A DNA stretch of 64,000 nucleotides, taken from positions 248,001 through 312,000 of the forward strand of contig NZ_AUBW01000005.1 of NCBI RefSeq assembly GCF_000429445.1, given 5' to 3'. The position numbers and the translations under genes are program-made. Below, piece by piece: positions 18,329 to 26,929 of this stretch. Under the pieces are notes generated by a model that saw only the letters and a program-made list of their open reading frames with translations, did no database searches and was not told the DNA's origin. Source of the stretch: Algoriphagus terrigena DSM 22685. Its GTDB lineage: Bacteria; Bacteroidota; Bacteroidia; Cytophagales; Cyclobacteriaceae. Within the stretch, counting starts at the first letter, position 1. Every line of letters begins with the position of its first letter.

Positions 18329-19660
18329 TCAATTTTGCAGTCGTGCCTGAATCTCCTGGATCAGGCCGTCGTATTTCTTCAGGATTCGGGCCCAGTCTTC
18401 AAATTTCTCATCGTCTTTGACCGTGACTGGATTTTTCCCATCCAAATAGGCCTCTTGGCTGATTAGCTTCACGGCATAGGCAAGCTGGTCAGAGTTTCCT
18501 CCGCTCGATACAATTACCCGGGTACGGATGATGCTCGACTGGAAGTTCTGAACCTGCCAAGATGTGGTCAGATAGCCGGTGTTGTAATCGACTGTCTCCA
18601 GGATATCAAAATAGCCGGTGATGATGGAGCTGAGAATCTTCCAAGATTCCTCCGGCGCAAGGCCAGCCTTCACAGGTACCGTGATCCGCACGTTTGCCAG
18701 ATCTGAAGACACTGAGGAAGTGTAGGCTTCATCGACGACCATTTCGAGAAAATCAGAAGCGGGAGGCTCCTGCATATTGGCTTGATTGCAATAGTTTTTC
18801 AGATAGCGGATGAAACCGTCCTTGCTTACGCGGATTTCCACGCAGGAATTTTTGGCGACTTTCAGATCATAGGAGCCATTTCCGACGCGCTTACCGCCGA
18901 TCTCGATTGCGGCATCAGCTGGCGTGGTGGTGATTTTAACCAATCGGTCTTCCAGGATTGCCTTGTCTCTGACGGGAGGTTCTGGATCGCCCTCTTTGTT
19001 GCAAAGGACTTTCTCATAGTTCACAAAGCCGTCCTTGGTCACCGTCACGGTCACACAGTCTCCAAAAGGAATCTTGATGTCTTGGTTTCCTTTGCCAAGT
19101 GTAATCCCATTTGCGGCGACATTGGCATCTGCCGGGGACACTTCCAGTCTTACCTGTCGGTCTTTGAGGGTAAAATGATCTTTGAATGGAGGAGTTTCCT
19201 TGTCCGGCTGATTGTAGTAGACCTTGGTTTGGGTGGCATACCCGGGCTTTTTCACCTCCACGGTTAGAAAGCGATCCTTCTGGACATAGAGGTAGATCGC
19301 TTTGGTGCCGATCACTCTGCCGTCCACGAAGATTTCCGCGTCAAACGGCTCGGCAGTGACGTCCACTTGTCGTGTGGTCAACGAAATTCGTTGTTCTTTG
19401 TCCCATTTGAGGTCTTTGTTGTACTCTTTGATGATGGACTGAAAACCCGGCTTGACGATCTTGACGCGGTTTTTGCTGTCTTTCTCAAGCTTCAACTCAA
19501 TGGTACCCGTACCCAACTCCATCTTGTCGGAGTCATCATAGTCATTCAGCAAGATGAATTTTGCGTCGGACTGGTCCGCCGTCAGCATTATTTTTTGGGA
19601 GAAAGATGAAAAAGCGATTAGGGTAAAAAGGGTGATAAGGAGTAAATTTTTATATTTCAT
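18329..19660 (-). CDS. Secreted protein with PEGA-like repeats
   Basis: 443-residue protein with a Sec signal peptide (MKYKNLLLITLFTLIAFSSF, cleavage near FSQ). Residues about 105-305 contain three repeated beta-rich units resembling PEGA domains: V-x-A-P-D-A-x-I-x-I-x-G-x-x-x-G followed by V-x-K-x-G-F or -Y. Each ends with a Cys-Asn motif and PP (VCNKEGDPEPP, YCNQANMQEPP). A separate C-terminal domain (about 310-440) follows. PEGA domains usually present surface or periplasmic binding loops. Single-gene unit with its own terminator; function unknown. Confidence 0.75.
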   Translation of the reverse strand: MKYKNLLLITLFTLIAFSSFSQKIMLTADQSDAKFILLNDYDDSDKMELGTGTIELKLEKDSKNRVKIVKPGFQSIIKEYNKDLKWDKEQRISLTTRQVDVTAEPFDAEIFVDGRVIGTKAIYLYVQKDRFLTVEVKKPGYATQTKVYYNQPDKETPPFKDHFTLKDRQVRLEVSPADANVAANGITLGKGNQDIKIPFGDCVTVTVTKDGFVNYEKVLCNKEGDPEPPVRDKAILEDRLVKITTTPADAAIEIGGKRVGNGSYDLKVAKNSCVEIRVSKDGFIRYLKNYCNQANMQEPPASDFLEMVVDEAYTSSVSSDLANVRITVPVKAGLAPEESWKILSSIITGYFDILETVDYNTGYLTTSWQVQNFQSSIIRTRVIVSSGGNSDQLAYAVKLISQEAYLDGKNPVTVKDDEKFEDWARILKKYDGLIQEIQARLQN

Positions 19661-19751
19661 AGATGAGCTTTGGTGATTAAGGTCTGCAAATAATTCAATT
19701 TGAATTATTTATGCAACCCCAAAACCCCAATATCCTTCAATTATTCTTGGC

Positions 19752-20822
19752 TCAACCCCAGGCCTTCTTCAAAAAGTTCAACCAGTTGCCATGCATGACT
19801 TTTTGGACGTCAGATTCTGCGTAGCCTCGTTGGCGTAGCAGGTCCGGGATTTTTTGCAAATCTGCGATAGTTTCAAGATCTGCTGGACTTTGCTCTGTCC
19901 CGAACGCTCCGTCCAAGTCTGATCCGATTCCGATGTGATTGGCATTGCCGGCAACTTGGCAAATATGATCCAGATGATCCAAGACTGTCGAAATGGTCAC
20001 ATTCCGCTCTTTCGGAGTAGATTTTCCCCTGACCCAGCCCGGACTCAGCATCCAGGCGTCAAAAGCTCCACCGATCACAGCTCCCCGATCCACCAGCGCC
20101 TTGATCATCTCGTCGGAGAACTGCCGGTTGTGATCAACCAGCGCCCTGACGTTGTTATGACTTGCCCAGACCGGGCCCTGATAAATTTCCAAAGCATCCC
20201 AAAATGCCAAATCACAAAGATGGGTGGCATCCAGGATGATCCCGAGTTCATCCATTTTTTTGACAAGCTCTTTCCCCTGTTGGGAAAGTGGAGCCGAAGA
20301 ATCAGTCCCAAAGGCATAACGCCCCGGTCCGTAGTGTGCCGGTCCCAAGGCCCGGAGCCCACCTTCGTAGGCTTTTTCCAAATAGTTCAGATTGACTATC
20401 GAATCCGCTCCTTCGAGCGAAAGGATAAAGCCAATGGGCTTTTCGCTGACGTCTTTTCCGTCATTCCAAAAAGTCAAATGACCTTCCAACTCTGCCAGAT
20501 TGCGTATTTGGGTCATTTCTCCTTTTTCCACCATCGCTTGATACCACGCCAACTGACCCTGGGTCTGCGCCCAGGCCTGCTCGGCAGAATGCCAGCCGGG
20601 CAGCGGATTATCCAGCGCGACATAGCGACCGATTTGCGTCGCGACGACCAAGCCGATGTTTCCTTTGCGTAGCTCAGGAAGCGAAACCGTAGCATTGCCC
20701 CGATCCGGCTTGTCTGTCATCCCTTGTTCACGGCCATTGATCTCGGCGAGCGGCCGGGAAAGATCCCGGTTCCACTCCAGGGCATTCATACTCAGGTCAA
20801 GATGGGCGTCGATGGTAAACAT
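19752..20822 (-). CDS. Membrane dipeptidase (peptidase family M19)
   Basis: 356-residue renal-dipeptidase-type metalloenzyme that cleaves dipeptides, including D-amino-acid-containing ones, with two zinc ions. Visible ligands are IDAHLDLSMNAL (His-x-Asp), LSLEGADSI (bridging Glu), LDATHLCD (His) and ASHNNVRAL (His). GSDLDGAFGTEQSP is the late Asp loop. No signal peptide despite the family name, so it is cytoplasmic. It follows the methylase gene by 3 nt on the minus strand, giving a two-gene operon. Confidence 0.92.
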   Translation of the reverse strand: MFTIDAHLDLSMNALEWNRDLSRPLAEINGREQGMTDKPDRGNATVSLPELRKGNIGLVVATQIGRYVALDNPLPGWHSAEQAWAQTQGQLAWYQAMVEKGEMTQIRNLAELEGHLTFWNDGKDVSEKPIGFILSLEGADSIVNLNYLEKAYEGGLRALGPAHYGPGRYAFGTDSSAPLSQQGKELVKKMDELGIILDATHLCDLAFWDALEIYQGPVWASHNNVRALVDHNRQFSDEMIKALVDRGAVIGGAFDAWMLSPGWVRGKSTPKERNVTISTVLDHLDHICQVAGNANHIGIGSDLDGAFGTEQSPADLETIADLQKIPDLLRQRGYAESDVQKVMHGNWLNFLKKAWG

Positions 20823-20825
20823 GGC

Positions 20826-21536
20826 TTAGAAGCTTTGTAGGATAAAAACAGTGGGGATTTTGTGAAGATCTATCGGATGGTTTTTCCAATCGGCGATGGT
20901 CTTCGTCTGGATAAATTCGTCTTGCGCAGTCAGGTTCTTTGCGATGCAAAGCTTGGTCTGGGGAGCAAGCGAGGCAAGCGCATCCTCTAGCATTTGATTG
21001 TTCCGGAAAGGCGTTTCCATGAAAATCTGGCTTCGTCTTTCTTTCAGCGATTCGGCTTCAAGTCTTCGCAATGCAGCAGCCCGTTCTTTTTTGTCAATAG
21101 GCAGATAGCCATGAAAGGCAAAGGATTGGCCTGAGAAACCCGAGCCCATCAAGGCCAAAAACATCGAACTCGGTCCGGAGATTGGCACGACCTGAATTCC
21201 CTTTTGGTGGGCATAAGCTACCGCCAAGGCTCCCGGATCGGCAATTCCCGGACATCCGGCTTCGGAGATCACGCCGATATCGGCACCGTTCATCAGCGGC
21301 TGCATCAGTCGGTTGATAAACTCGGGCGGCGTGCCTTTGTCCAGGATTTCCATGTGGACTTCCTCCAGATTTACTCCCAGCTTGAGGCTGGAGATATAAC
21401 GTCGGGCGGATCGGGGACTTTCGACGAGGAAGATTTTCGTGTGGGCGATGACTTCCTGTACTTGTGGAGAAATCACCCAATGGGCTGTATTGTCAGCAAG
21501 GACGTTGGGGATTAAGAAGAGCTTTCCTTTGGGCAT
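20826..21536 (-). CDS. RsmI-like SAM-dependent methyltransferase
   Basis: 236-residue tetrapyrrole-methylase-fold protein related to RsmI, the 16S rRNA C1402 2'-O-methyltransferase. The hallmark SAM-binding segments are VISEAGCPGIADPGA (RsmI: SDAGTPxISDPG), VVPISGPSSMFLALMGSG and FHGYLP. Many Bacteroidota encode two such proteins. This shorter one has divergent residues in the SDAGTP motif (SEAGCP), so it may be the second paralogue with a different RNA target. It is co-transcribed with the dipeptidase and divergent from the amidohydrolase. Confidence 0.85.
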   Translation of the reverse strand: MPKGKLFLIPNVLADNTAHWVISPQVQEVIAHTKIFLVESPRSARRYISSLKLGVNLEEVHMEILDKGTPPEFINRLMQPLMNGADIGVISEAGCPGIADPGALAVAYAHQKGIQVVPISGPSSMFLALMGSGFSGQSFAFHGYLPIDKKERAAALRRLEAESLKERRSQIFMETPFRNNQMLEDALASLAPQTKLCIAKNLTAQDEFIQTKTIADWKNHPIDLHKIPTVFILQSF

Positions 21537-21628
21537 TTCAGGAATCGTGAATTGGGGGCGAAAGTTAAAATTTAAAGCCCAAAATCAGTATCTTTTTCAA
21601 CGTTTATCACCTTCCTAATATTTCCCCC

Positions 21629-22963
21629 ATGAAACTTTATCTGCCCATTCTCGGAGTTTTGGCGTTCTTTTCCACCCAAGCGCTTTCCCAGCAAACCAAG
21701 GCACTCGTCGGCGGCACGCTGATCGATGGCTTTGGAGGCACCCCGATTCGGAACTCAGTTATTTTGATTGAAGGGGAACGGATCAAAGCCGTGGGCCAGG
21801 TCGGCAGTTTGGAGGTTCCGGCCGGAGCGGAAATTATTTCTACCGAAGGGATGAGCGTACTTCCGGGACTTTGGGACATGCACGTGCATCTGATGCTCAA
21901 CGGTCACAGCGACTATACCCATTGGGACAGCACGTATATTGATGTGTTTGAATCTGTCATCATGCCTTCTTCCGCGCATCAGTTGTTGATGGCTGGTGTG
22001 ACTAGTGCCAGAGATTTGGGTGCACCGCTTGAGGCAAGCATCAACGTGCGAAACCGTATCAATAATGGGGAAATTCCGGGACCGACGATTTATGTATCCG
22101 GACCTTTTATCCAAAAAGCTCCTTATCCAAATACCGAAGCATTCCGCTGGGGGGTAAATGGGGCCGCGGATGCTCGGGCAAAAGTAAAAACACTGGTCGA
22201 TGCCGGAGTGGACGTGATCAAGCTGATCGATCAGGATCAGATGACATTAGAGGAAGCTCAAGCAGTGGTGGATGAAGCGCATAAATATGGGAAGATGGTG
22301 GTCGGGCACTCGCATCGTCCCGACGAAATCCGGGTTGGGATCAAGATCGGCGTGGACAATTTTGAGCACACCGGGCTAAGTTCGGCACCGGAATATCCCG
22401 AGGACATCATGCTGCTGCTGAAAGAACGTGCTGCCAAGATGAATCTTGGTCCACTCTTCTGGACGCCGACTGTAGAGGGACTTTACAATTATGAATCCGT
22501 GCGGGACAATCCAGAGAAGCTGGACGACACTTCCTGGCATTTGGGTTTGCCAGATTCGATCATTCGGGATATCCGGGCTTCACTTCGGTTCCCGGGAAGG
22601 ATGTCTTATTTCCAGTTGACTCCGGTGAGAAAGCCAACCTTGGATCGCAAATTTGCGCAACTCAAAGAAAGTGGCGTGGTGATGCTGGTGGGTACGGATA
22701 GCGGCATCCCGATGAAATTTCACAGCCAAAGTACCTGGAATGAGCTCGATGTCTGGGTCAATCACTTCGGAATGGATCCGCTCTTGACGATCAAAGCAGC
22801 GACCTATTGGCCTGCGGTGGCGATGAAGGTGGAAAAAGATTACGGCACTATCTCTGAAGGAAAATACGCCGATATCATCGCCGTGCGGGGAGATGTGCTC
22901 CGATATATCAACCTACTCCAGGATGTCGATCTGGTGGTGAAGCATGGGAAAAAAGTAAAGTAG
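21629..22963 (+). CDS. Secreted amidohydrolase (imidazolonepropionase-like)
   Basis: 444-residue binuclear-metal amidohydrolase with a Sec signal peptide (MKLYLPILGVLAFFSTQALS). Metal ligands fit subtype I: WDMHVHLM (His-x-His), VIKLID (the Lys that may be carboxylated), VGHSHRP (His), FEHTG (His) and GTDSGIP (Asp). Related secreted enzymes hydrolyse dipeptides, hydantoins or lactams; some are prolidase-like. The C-terminal beta-sandwich (GKYADIIAVRGDVLR) is present. Single-gene unit; substrate unknown. Confidence 0.9.
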   Translation: MKLYLPILGVLAFFSTQALSQQTKALVGGTLIDGFGGTPIRNSVILIEGERIKAVGQVGSLEVPAGAEIISTEGMSVLPGLWDMHVHLMLNGHSDYTHWDSTYIDVFESVIMPSSAHQLLMAGVTSARDLGAPLEASINVRNRINNGEIPGPTIYVSGPFIQKAPYPNTEAFRWGVNGAADARAKVKTLVDAGVDVIKLIDQDQMTLEEAQAVVDEAHKYGKMVVGHSHRPDEIRVGIKIGVDNFEHTGLSSAPEYPEDIMLLLKERAAKMNLGPLFWTPTVEGLYNYESVRDNPEKLDDTSWHLGLPDSIIRDIRASLRFPGRMSYFQLTPVRKPTLDRKFAQLKESGVVMLVGTDSGIPMKFHSQSTWNELDVWVNHFGMDPLLTIKAATYWPAVAMKVEKDYGTISEGKYADIIAVRGDVLRYINLLQDVDLVVKHGKKVK

Positions 22964-23057
22964 GTGTCAGTTTCCGGTGATCAGTCGCAGTGGACAGAAA
23001 AGTTTGACGGTTGAAGGAAGAAAGCTAAAATCGCGTAAATGACATTCCGCCTCAACC

Positions 23058-23074
23058 GTTGCAAAATTTGCAAC
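23058..23074. repeat. Perfect 17-nt palindrome GTTGCAAAATTTGCAAC
   Basis: Two 8-nt arms around one central base, between two convergent genes and 11 nt beyond the esterase stop. It has no T-run, so it is an operator-like site or a weak terminator stem. Confidence 0.35.
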
Positions 23075-23084
23075 AGTTCAAATT

Positions 23085-23843
23085 TCATCCCAAAAACCTT
23101 CTCATCTCGAGCACTACCGCATGCGGCTGCTCGGCGTGAAGCCAGTGGCCTGCGCCGGCTACAAACTCCAGCTCGTAGTTGGGAAAATGCGTTTCCATGT
23201 CCGCCATGTCTTTTTGCTGGATGTAGTTGGAGTTGGCTCCCGCCAAAAACAAGGTCGGGCCATCGAAATTAGCGCCTTCGGGAAGCGCCTCTCCCACATT
23301 TTCGATGTTTTTGGTGATCACCGGCAGGTTGATCTTCCACACAAAGCCGTCGCTGTCCCGGCTCAGGCTTTTGAGTAAAAATTGCCTTACGCCCAATTCT
23401 GGGATGTACTGCGCCAATTGCTCGTCGGCTTCTTTTCGGGATTTGATTTCTTTCAGATCCAGAGAATTCAATCCTTCCAAGATGCTTTGGTGATGCACCG
23501 GATAGTACCTCGGCGCGATGTCCGCCACGATGAGTTTCTCAACCCGCTCCGGATATTTGAGCGCAAAATTCATAACCGTCTTTCCACCCATGGAGTGTCC
23601 CATCAGGTAGATTTTATCCAACCCTTCCGCGTCCAGCATTTCTTTCAAATCCTCTACCATGACGGCATAATCCCACTCCTCAGCATGGGGAGAATCTCCG
23701 TGGTTTCGCTGATCGACCAGGTAGAGTGTGTAATTTTCCACCAGTTCTTTGGCAATAGAAAACCAATTGTCCAGCGAACCAAACAGGCCGTGGAGGATGA
23801 CAAGGGGAGGGCCGGAGCCGGATTTTTTATAGTTAAGCTTCAT
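23085..23843 (-). CDS. Alpha/beta hydrolase (YbfF-like esterase)
   Basis: 252-residue alpha/beta-hydrolase. The oxyanion-hole region is LVILHGLFGSLDNWF (HGLFGS), the nucleophile is in LMGHSMGGKTVM (Ser near 100), and the catalytic His is in GAGHWLHAEQP near the C-terminus. The overall layout resembles E. coli YbfF acyl-CoA/ester thioesterases. No signal peptide, so it is cytoplasmic. It lies downstream of the four-helix-bundle gene, and the left arm of inverted-repeat pair B sits directly before its start codon. Confidence 0.9.
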   Translation of the reverse strand: MKLNYKKSGSGPPLVILHGLFGSLDNWFSIAKELVENYTLYLVDQRNHGDSPHAEEWDYAVMVEDLKEMLDAEGLDKIYLMGHSMGGKTVMNFALKYPERVEKLIVADIAPRYYPVHHQSILEGLNSLDLKEIKSRKEADEQLAQYIPELGVRQFLLKSLSRDSDGFVWKINLPVITKNIENVGEALPEGANFDGPTLFLAGANSNYIQQKDMADMETHFPNYELEFVAGAGHWLHAEQPHAVVLEMRRFLG

Positions 23844-23853
23844 GGTTTATTTT

Positions 23854-24342
23854 GTCAACGGTCCATAGTCCACAGACGACAGCCGAGTAGTAATAAAATT
23901 AAATTTCAAAGTCTAAAATGAGTTCCGTAATGCTTGGATTTTAACGATCAACGTTTCATAACTGGAATACAATCGGGAAAAATCTTCCTCATTTATAATG
24001 ATTCTTTTCTTTCCCAGATATAGACAGCTCACCACTTCAATAGCTGAGCGGATTGCATAGCTTAGAAACTTTTTGAATTCGGCATTTGACTGGCCAGTGG
24101 AGCCCTCGGCGATATTTAACGCCACCGAATCGGCTGCCCGCTGGATCTGGGAACTGAGTACAAACCTTTCTTCTATTGGAAATGATTTTACCAATCTGCT
24201 TACTTCTGCAGACAGATTAATCGCCGATTCCCAAACCCTCAATTCTTCAAATTTGAAAGCCATAAGTGAACGGTTAAAAGTTGCCTTAGGGATTGCGGTT
24301 CGTTAAAACGGGCCGTTGACCGTCGTCCGTGGACTGTTGGCC
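23854..24342. mobile_element. Inverted-repeat pair B bracketing the four-helix-bundle gene
   Basis: Left arm 23854-23886 contains GTCAACGGTCCATAGTCC and then CACAGACGACAG. Right arm 24313-24342 is the reverse of AGTCCACGGACGACGGTCAA. The arms match over about 18 nt (AGTCCAC-A/G-GACGAC-A/G-G) and enclose only the 116-codon ORF. This looks like a non-autonomous element or a REP-type unit carrying a gene. No transposase and no target duplication are visible. Treat the element status as inference. Confidence 0.5.
23913..24263 (-). CDS. Four-helix-bundle protein (23S rRNA intervening-sequence protein family)
   Basis: 116-residue all-helical protein of the S23/IVP family: FEELRVWESAINLS, LVKSFPIEERFVLSSQIQRA, ADSVALNIAEGS and FLSYAIRSAIEVVSCLYLG are the four helices with the family's conserved residues. 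Founding members are encoded in intervening sequences of 23S rRNA in spirochaetes; others are free-standing or related to the Avd accessory protein of diversity-generating retroelements. No rRNA and no retroelement are present here. The gene sits alone between two arms of an inverted repeat. Confidence 0.9.
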   Translation of the reverse strand: MAFKFEELRVWESAINLSAEVSRLVKSFPIEERFVLSSQIQRAADSVALNIAEGSTGQSNAEFKKFLSYAIRSAIEVVSCLYLGKKRIIINEEDFSRLYSSYETLIVKIQALRNSF

Positions 24343-24347
24343 AAAAA

Positions 24348-25064
24348 CTAAACCTCCAACTGCCTCCTGTACATCTGAATCGTGTTTTCCAAGCCATAAT
24401 ACAACGCATCACAGACCAAGGCATGGCCGATGGAGACCTCTTCCAAATGGGGAATACTTTGTGCCAAAAAAGCCAAGTTGTGCAAATCCAAGTCATGTCC
24501 TGCATTCAGCCCGAGGCCGAGTTCTTTGGCAATTTTTGCAACTTCTACATAGGGCGCCACGGCCTTCTTGCGATCTTGATGATAGTGTGCAGCATAGGGT
24601 TCGGTGTACAGTTCCACCCGATCTGTCCCGGTGAGCTTGGCAGGCATGAAGTATTTTACCTCGGGATTGATGAAGATAGAAACCCGCGTCCCGATCGCAT
24701 GGAGCTCGTCAACGATGTCGCGAAGGAGGTGCTGATGCGTGATCGTATCCCAACCGGTATTGGAAGTAATCGCGTCCGGGGGATCAGGAACCAAGGTGGC
24801 CTGCGCCGGTCTGACTTCTCGGATCAGCTGCATAAACCGCTGATCAGGATAGCCCTCGATGTTGAATTCTGTAGTCACCACCTGAGCCAAATCCAGGACA
24901 TCCTGGTAGCGAATGTGCCGCTCATCCGACCGGGGATGTACTGTAATCCCTTGGGATCCAAAACGTTCGCAGTCCAGCGCAACTTTGACAACATCCGGAT
25001 TGTTCGCTCCACGGGCATTCCGAAGCGTGGCGATCTTGTTGATATTTACACTTAGTTTAGTCAT
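24348..25064 (-). CDS. pdxJ: Pyridoxine 5'-phosphate synthase
   Basis: 238-residue TIM-barrel enzyme that condenses 1-deoxy-D-xylulose 5-phosphate with 3-amino-1-hydroxyacetone phosphate in vitamin B6 synthesis. Signatures include [34 protein letters not shown] (the HPR-DxRH motif), [23 protein letters not shown] and [14 protein letters not shown], with [14 protein letters not shown] at the C-terminus. A TAAGTTTG -7 box lies on the minus strand at 25113-25120. It is divergent from yqeY. The standard DXP-dependent B6 pathway is therefore expected. Confidence 0.97.
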   Translation of the reverse strand: MTKLSVNINKIATLRNARGANNPDVVKVALDCERFGSQGITVHPRSDERHIRYQDVLDLAQVVTTEFNIEGYPDQRFMQLIREVRPAQATLVPDPPDAITSNTGWDTITHQHLLRDIVDELHAIGTRVSIFINPEVKYFMPAKLTGTDRVELYTEPYAAHYHQDRKKAVAPYVEVAKIAKELGLGLNAGHDLDLHNLAFLAQSIPHLEEVSIGHALVCDALYYGLENTIQMYRRQLEV

Positions 25065-25112
25065 ATCAGCTGGGAAAAATGGGTATTTTTACTCGAAATT
25101 TTCGAGGTAACA

Positions 25113-25120
25113 CAAACTTA
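25113..25120 (-). promoter_or_regulatory. -7 box of pdxJ
   Basis: TAAGTTTG on the minus strand, 49 nt before the pdxJ ATG, matches TAnnTTTG. No clear TTG lies at the -33 spacing. Confidence 0.4.
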
Positions 25121-25126
25121 GGACTA

Positions 25127-25576
25127 ATGGCTTTAAAGCAGAAAATAGAAGGGGAAATTAAATCCGCAATGATGGCAAGAGATAAGGTACGACTCACCGC
25201 CCTTCGCGCGATCAAATCGATGATTCTTCTGGAAGAAACCAAAGAAGGCTTCAAGGGAGAGATGACCGAAGACGAAGAAATGAAGCTTTTGACCAAGGCA
25301 GCCAAACAGCGCAAAGATTCTGCCGACATCTACCAGCAACAAAACAGAGCCGATCTACTGGAAGTCGAACTGGCGGAATTGTCCGTTATCCAGGAGTTTC
25401 TACCCGCAGCCATGACGGAGGAAGAGCTGACCGCTGCCATCCAGGAAATCATCGCGTCTGTCGGAGCGACTGGCCCCAAAGACATGGGCAAAGTAATGGG
25501 CGCTACCAAAGCATTGGCAGGAAAGGCAGACGGCAAAGCAATTGCAGATAAAGTAAAGGCTCTATTGAACAATTAA
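25127..25576 (+). CDS. GatB/YqeY-domain protein
   Basis: 149-residue cytoplasmic helical protein of the YqeY family, a stand-alone version of the tRNA-binding tail of GatB. An N-terminal helical lobe (MALKQKIEGEIKSAMMARDK, LRAIKSMILLEE) and a C-terminal lobe (MTEEELTAAIQEIIASVGA, GKVMGATKALAGKADGKAI) are both present. I chose ATG 25127; the open frame from 25079 precedes the usual family start. It is first of a yqeY-cvpA-pabA run with 1-nt and overlapping junctions. Its biochemical role is not settled. Confidence 0.93.
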   Translation: MALKQKIEGEIKSAMMARDKVRLTALRAIKSMILLEETKEGFKGEMTEDEEMKLLTKAAKQRKDSADIYQQQNRADLLEVELAELSVIQEFLPAAMTEEELTAAIQEIIASVGATGPKDMGKVMGATKALAGKADGKAIADKVKALLNN

Positions 25577-25577
25577 C

Positions 25578-26123
25578 TTGGCAACGGTAGATATTGTCCT
25601 TTTGATATTGATTGCACTCGGAGCCTATGAGGGCTACAAGAAGGGCTTATTGCTCAGCATTGTAGGTCTCATAGGCTTTGTTTTGGCGATTATTCTCGGC
25701 GTGTACTTCATGGAGCCAGTCAGCAAGTATTTGGCAAACCATCTCAAAGAGCTCACTTTTGCGTTTCCGATCATCGCGTTTTTGATCGTATTCGGCATCA
25801 CGCTGGCGCTTGTGGGGATTGCAGGCTGGATCTTGAAAAAAATGATGAACATCATCCTCCTGGGCGGATTGGACAGCATTGGCGGAGGGATCTTGGGCAT
25901 TGTGAAAACCGCCTTTTTTATCAGCCTCTTTATGTGGCTTTGTGGGCTTTTCGATTTGAAAATGCCCAGGGACTGGAGTGCGAAGAGCGAGTTTCTCCCA
26001 TACATTGAGCCAATGGCTCCGGCGGTGATCTGGGTACTCGAACCCATCGTGCCGAAGGTGGGTGAACTGCAAAAGACGATTGAGGAGATCGTTGATGGAT
26101 TCCGGGATGCTGCTGCTGATTGA
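25578..26123 (+). CDS. CvpA-family membrane protein
   Basis: 181-residue inner-membrane protein with four hydrophobic segments (about 5-25, 30-50, 63-88, 100-125), matching CvpA, known in E. coli for colicin V production and membrane stress tolerance. The start is a TTG at 25578 (MATVDIVLLILIALGAYEGY), one nt after the yqeY stop; no upstream ATG exists and the family begins at this point. The 3' end overlaps pabA by 17 nt. Confidence 0.9.
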   Translation: MATVDIVLLILIALGAYEGYKKGLLLSIVGLIGFVLAIILGVYFMEPVSKYLANHLKELTFAFPIIAFLIVFGITLALVGIAGWILKKMMNIILLGGLDSIGGGILGIVKTAFFISLFMWLCGLFDLKMPRDWSAKSEFLPYIEPMAPAVIWVLEPIVPKVGELQKTIEEIVDGFRDAAAD

Positions 26124-26682
26124 CAATTTTGATTCGTTCAGTCATATTCTCGCTGATCTGATCCGGCAAACCGGAGAGGAACTGGTCATCTTGAGAAATG
26201 ACGTCACACTAACAGACCTTGAGAGTATCGACTTTCAAGGTCTGATTCTTTCTCCCGGTCCGGGCATTCCCTCCAAATCGGGGAATCTGAAAGCTATTTT
26301 TGAAAGGTATCATGACAAAATCCCTGTACTTGGGGTTTGCCTGGGACATCAGGCGATTGGCGAGTTTTTTGGAGCTGAGCTGGTGAAAAATGCTGTGCCC
26401 ACTCACGGTAAAGTCCACCGGGTTAGAAAGACCAAACCTCACTTTTTCACCGAAAGCTTACCGGAAAGCTTCAACGTGACTCGCTATCACTCACTCCAAT
26501 TGCAAAATCTACCCGACAATCTGGAATGCATCCTGGAGACTGAGTCCGGAGAGATCATGGGGATCGCCCACAGGTCTTTGCCGATTTTAGGGATTCAGTA
26601 TCATCCTGAAGCTTTCTTAACCGAATATGGATTGGAAGTGGTCTCTAATTGGGTGAGGCTGGCTACTCTCAGTCGATCTTAA
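26107..26682 (+). CDS. pabA: Aminodeoxychorismate/anthranilate synthase component II
   Basis: 191-residue class I glutamine amidotransferase that supplies ammonia to chorismate for folate (p-aminobenzoate) or tryptophan synthesis. Catalytic Cys is in VLGVCLGHQAIGEFFG, and His-Glu in QYHPEAFLTEYG. LILSPGPGIPSKSG is the oxyanion loop. I chose ATG 26107 (MLLLIDNFDSFSH), the family start, which overlaps cvpA; ATG 26095 is four codons upstream. No trp genes are nearby, so PabA is the likelier role. Its end overlaps the convergent 82-codon gene by 14 nt. Confidence 0.92.
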   Translation: MLLLIDNFDSFSHILADLIRQTGEELVILRNDVTLTDLESIDFQGLILSPGPGIPSKSGNLKAIFERYHDKIPVLGVCLGHQAIGEFFGAELVKNAVPTHGKVHRVRKTKPHFFTESLPESFNVTRYHSLQLQNLPDNLECILETESGEIMGIAHRSLPILGIQYHPEAFLTEYGLEVVSNWVRLATLSRS

Positions 26683-26917
26683 TCTGATCGAGGTAAAACT
26701 TCATCCGACTATGATCGCGCGGAAGAAAGTCGATCTTGTCGATCTTGTCGAGTTTGTGATTGTAGAACACCTCCACGTACTCGTTTTCCAGCAGATACAG
26801 ATTCACCTTGTGCCCGTAGTACCGGATCGCTACCACAAAAGTGGCTTCCAGGTACAGCATATGGATCTTTCTATTCAAAGGCAACTTGGCAAATTCCTCC
26901 CGACTCATCCGATTCAT
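26669..26917 (-). CDS. Small conserved-looking cytoplasmic protein, unknown function
   Basis: 82-residue protein starting MNRMSREEFAKLPLNRKIHM, then a beta-rich centre (FVVAIRYYGHKVNLYLLENEYVEVFYN) and a basic C-terminus (KIDFLPRDHSRMKFYLDQIKID). No signal peptide or membrane span. The centre reads like a small strand-rich fold. Its length, clean start and convergent 14-nt overlap with pabA support a real gene. I do not recognise the family. Confidence 0.7.
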   Translation of the reverse strand: MNRMSREEFAKLPLNRKIHMLYLEATFVVAIRYYGHKVNLYLLENEYVEVFYNHKLDKIDKIDFLPRDHSRMKFYLDQIKID

Positions 26918-26929
26918 TGGCTTATGTAC

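Noticed and set aside
23913-24263. Diversity-generating retroelement (Avd-like protein)
   Set aside because: The four-helix protein resembles Avd, but no reverse transcriptase or template/variable repeats are in the window.
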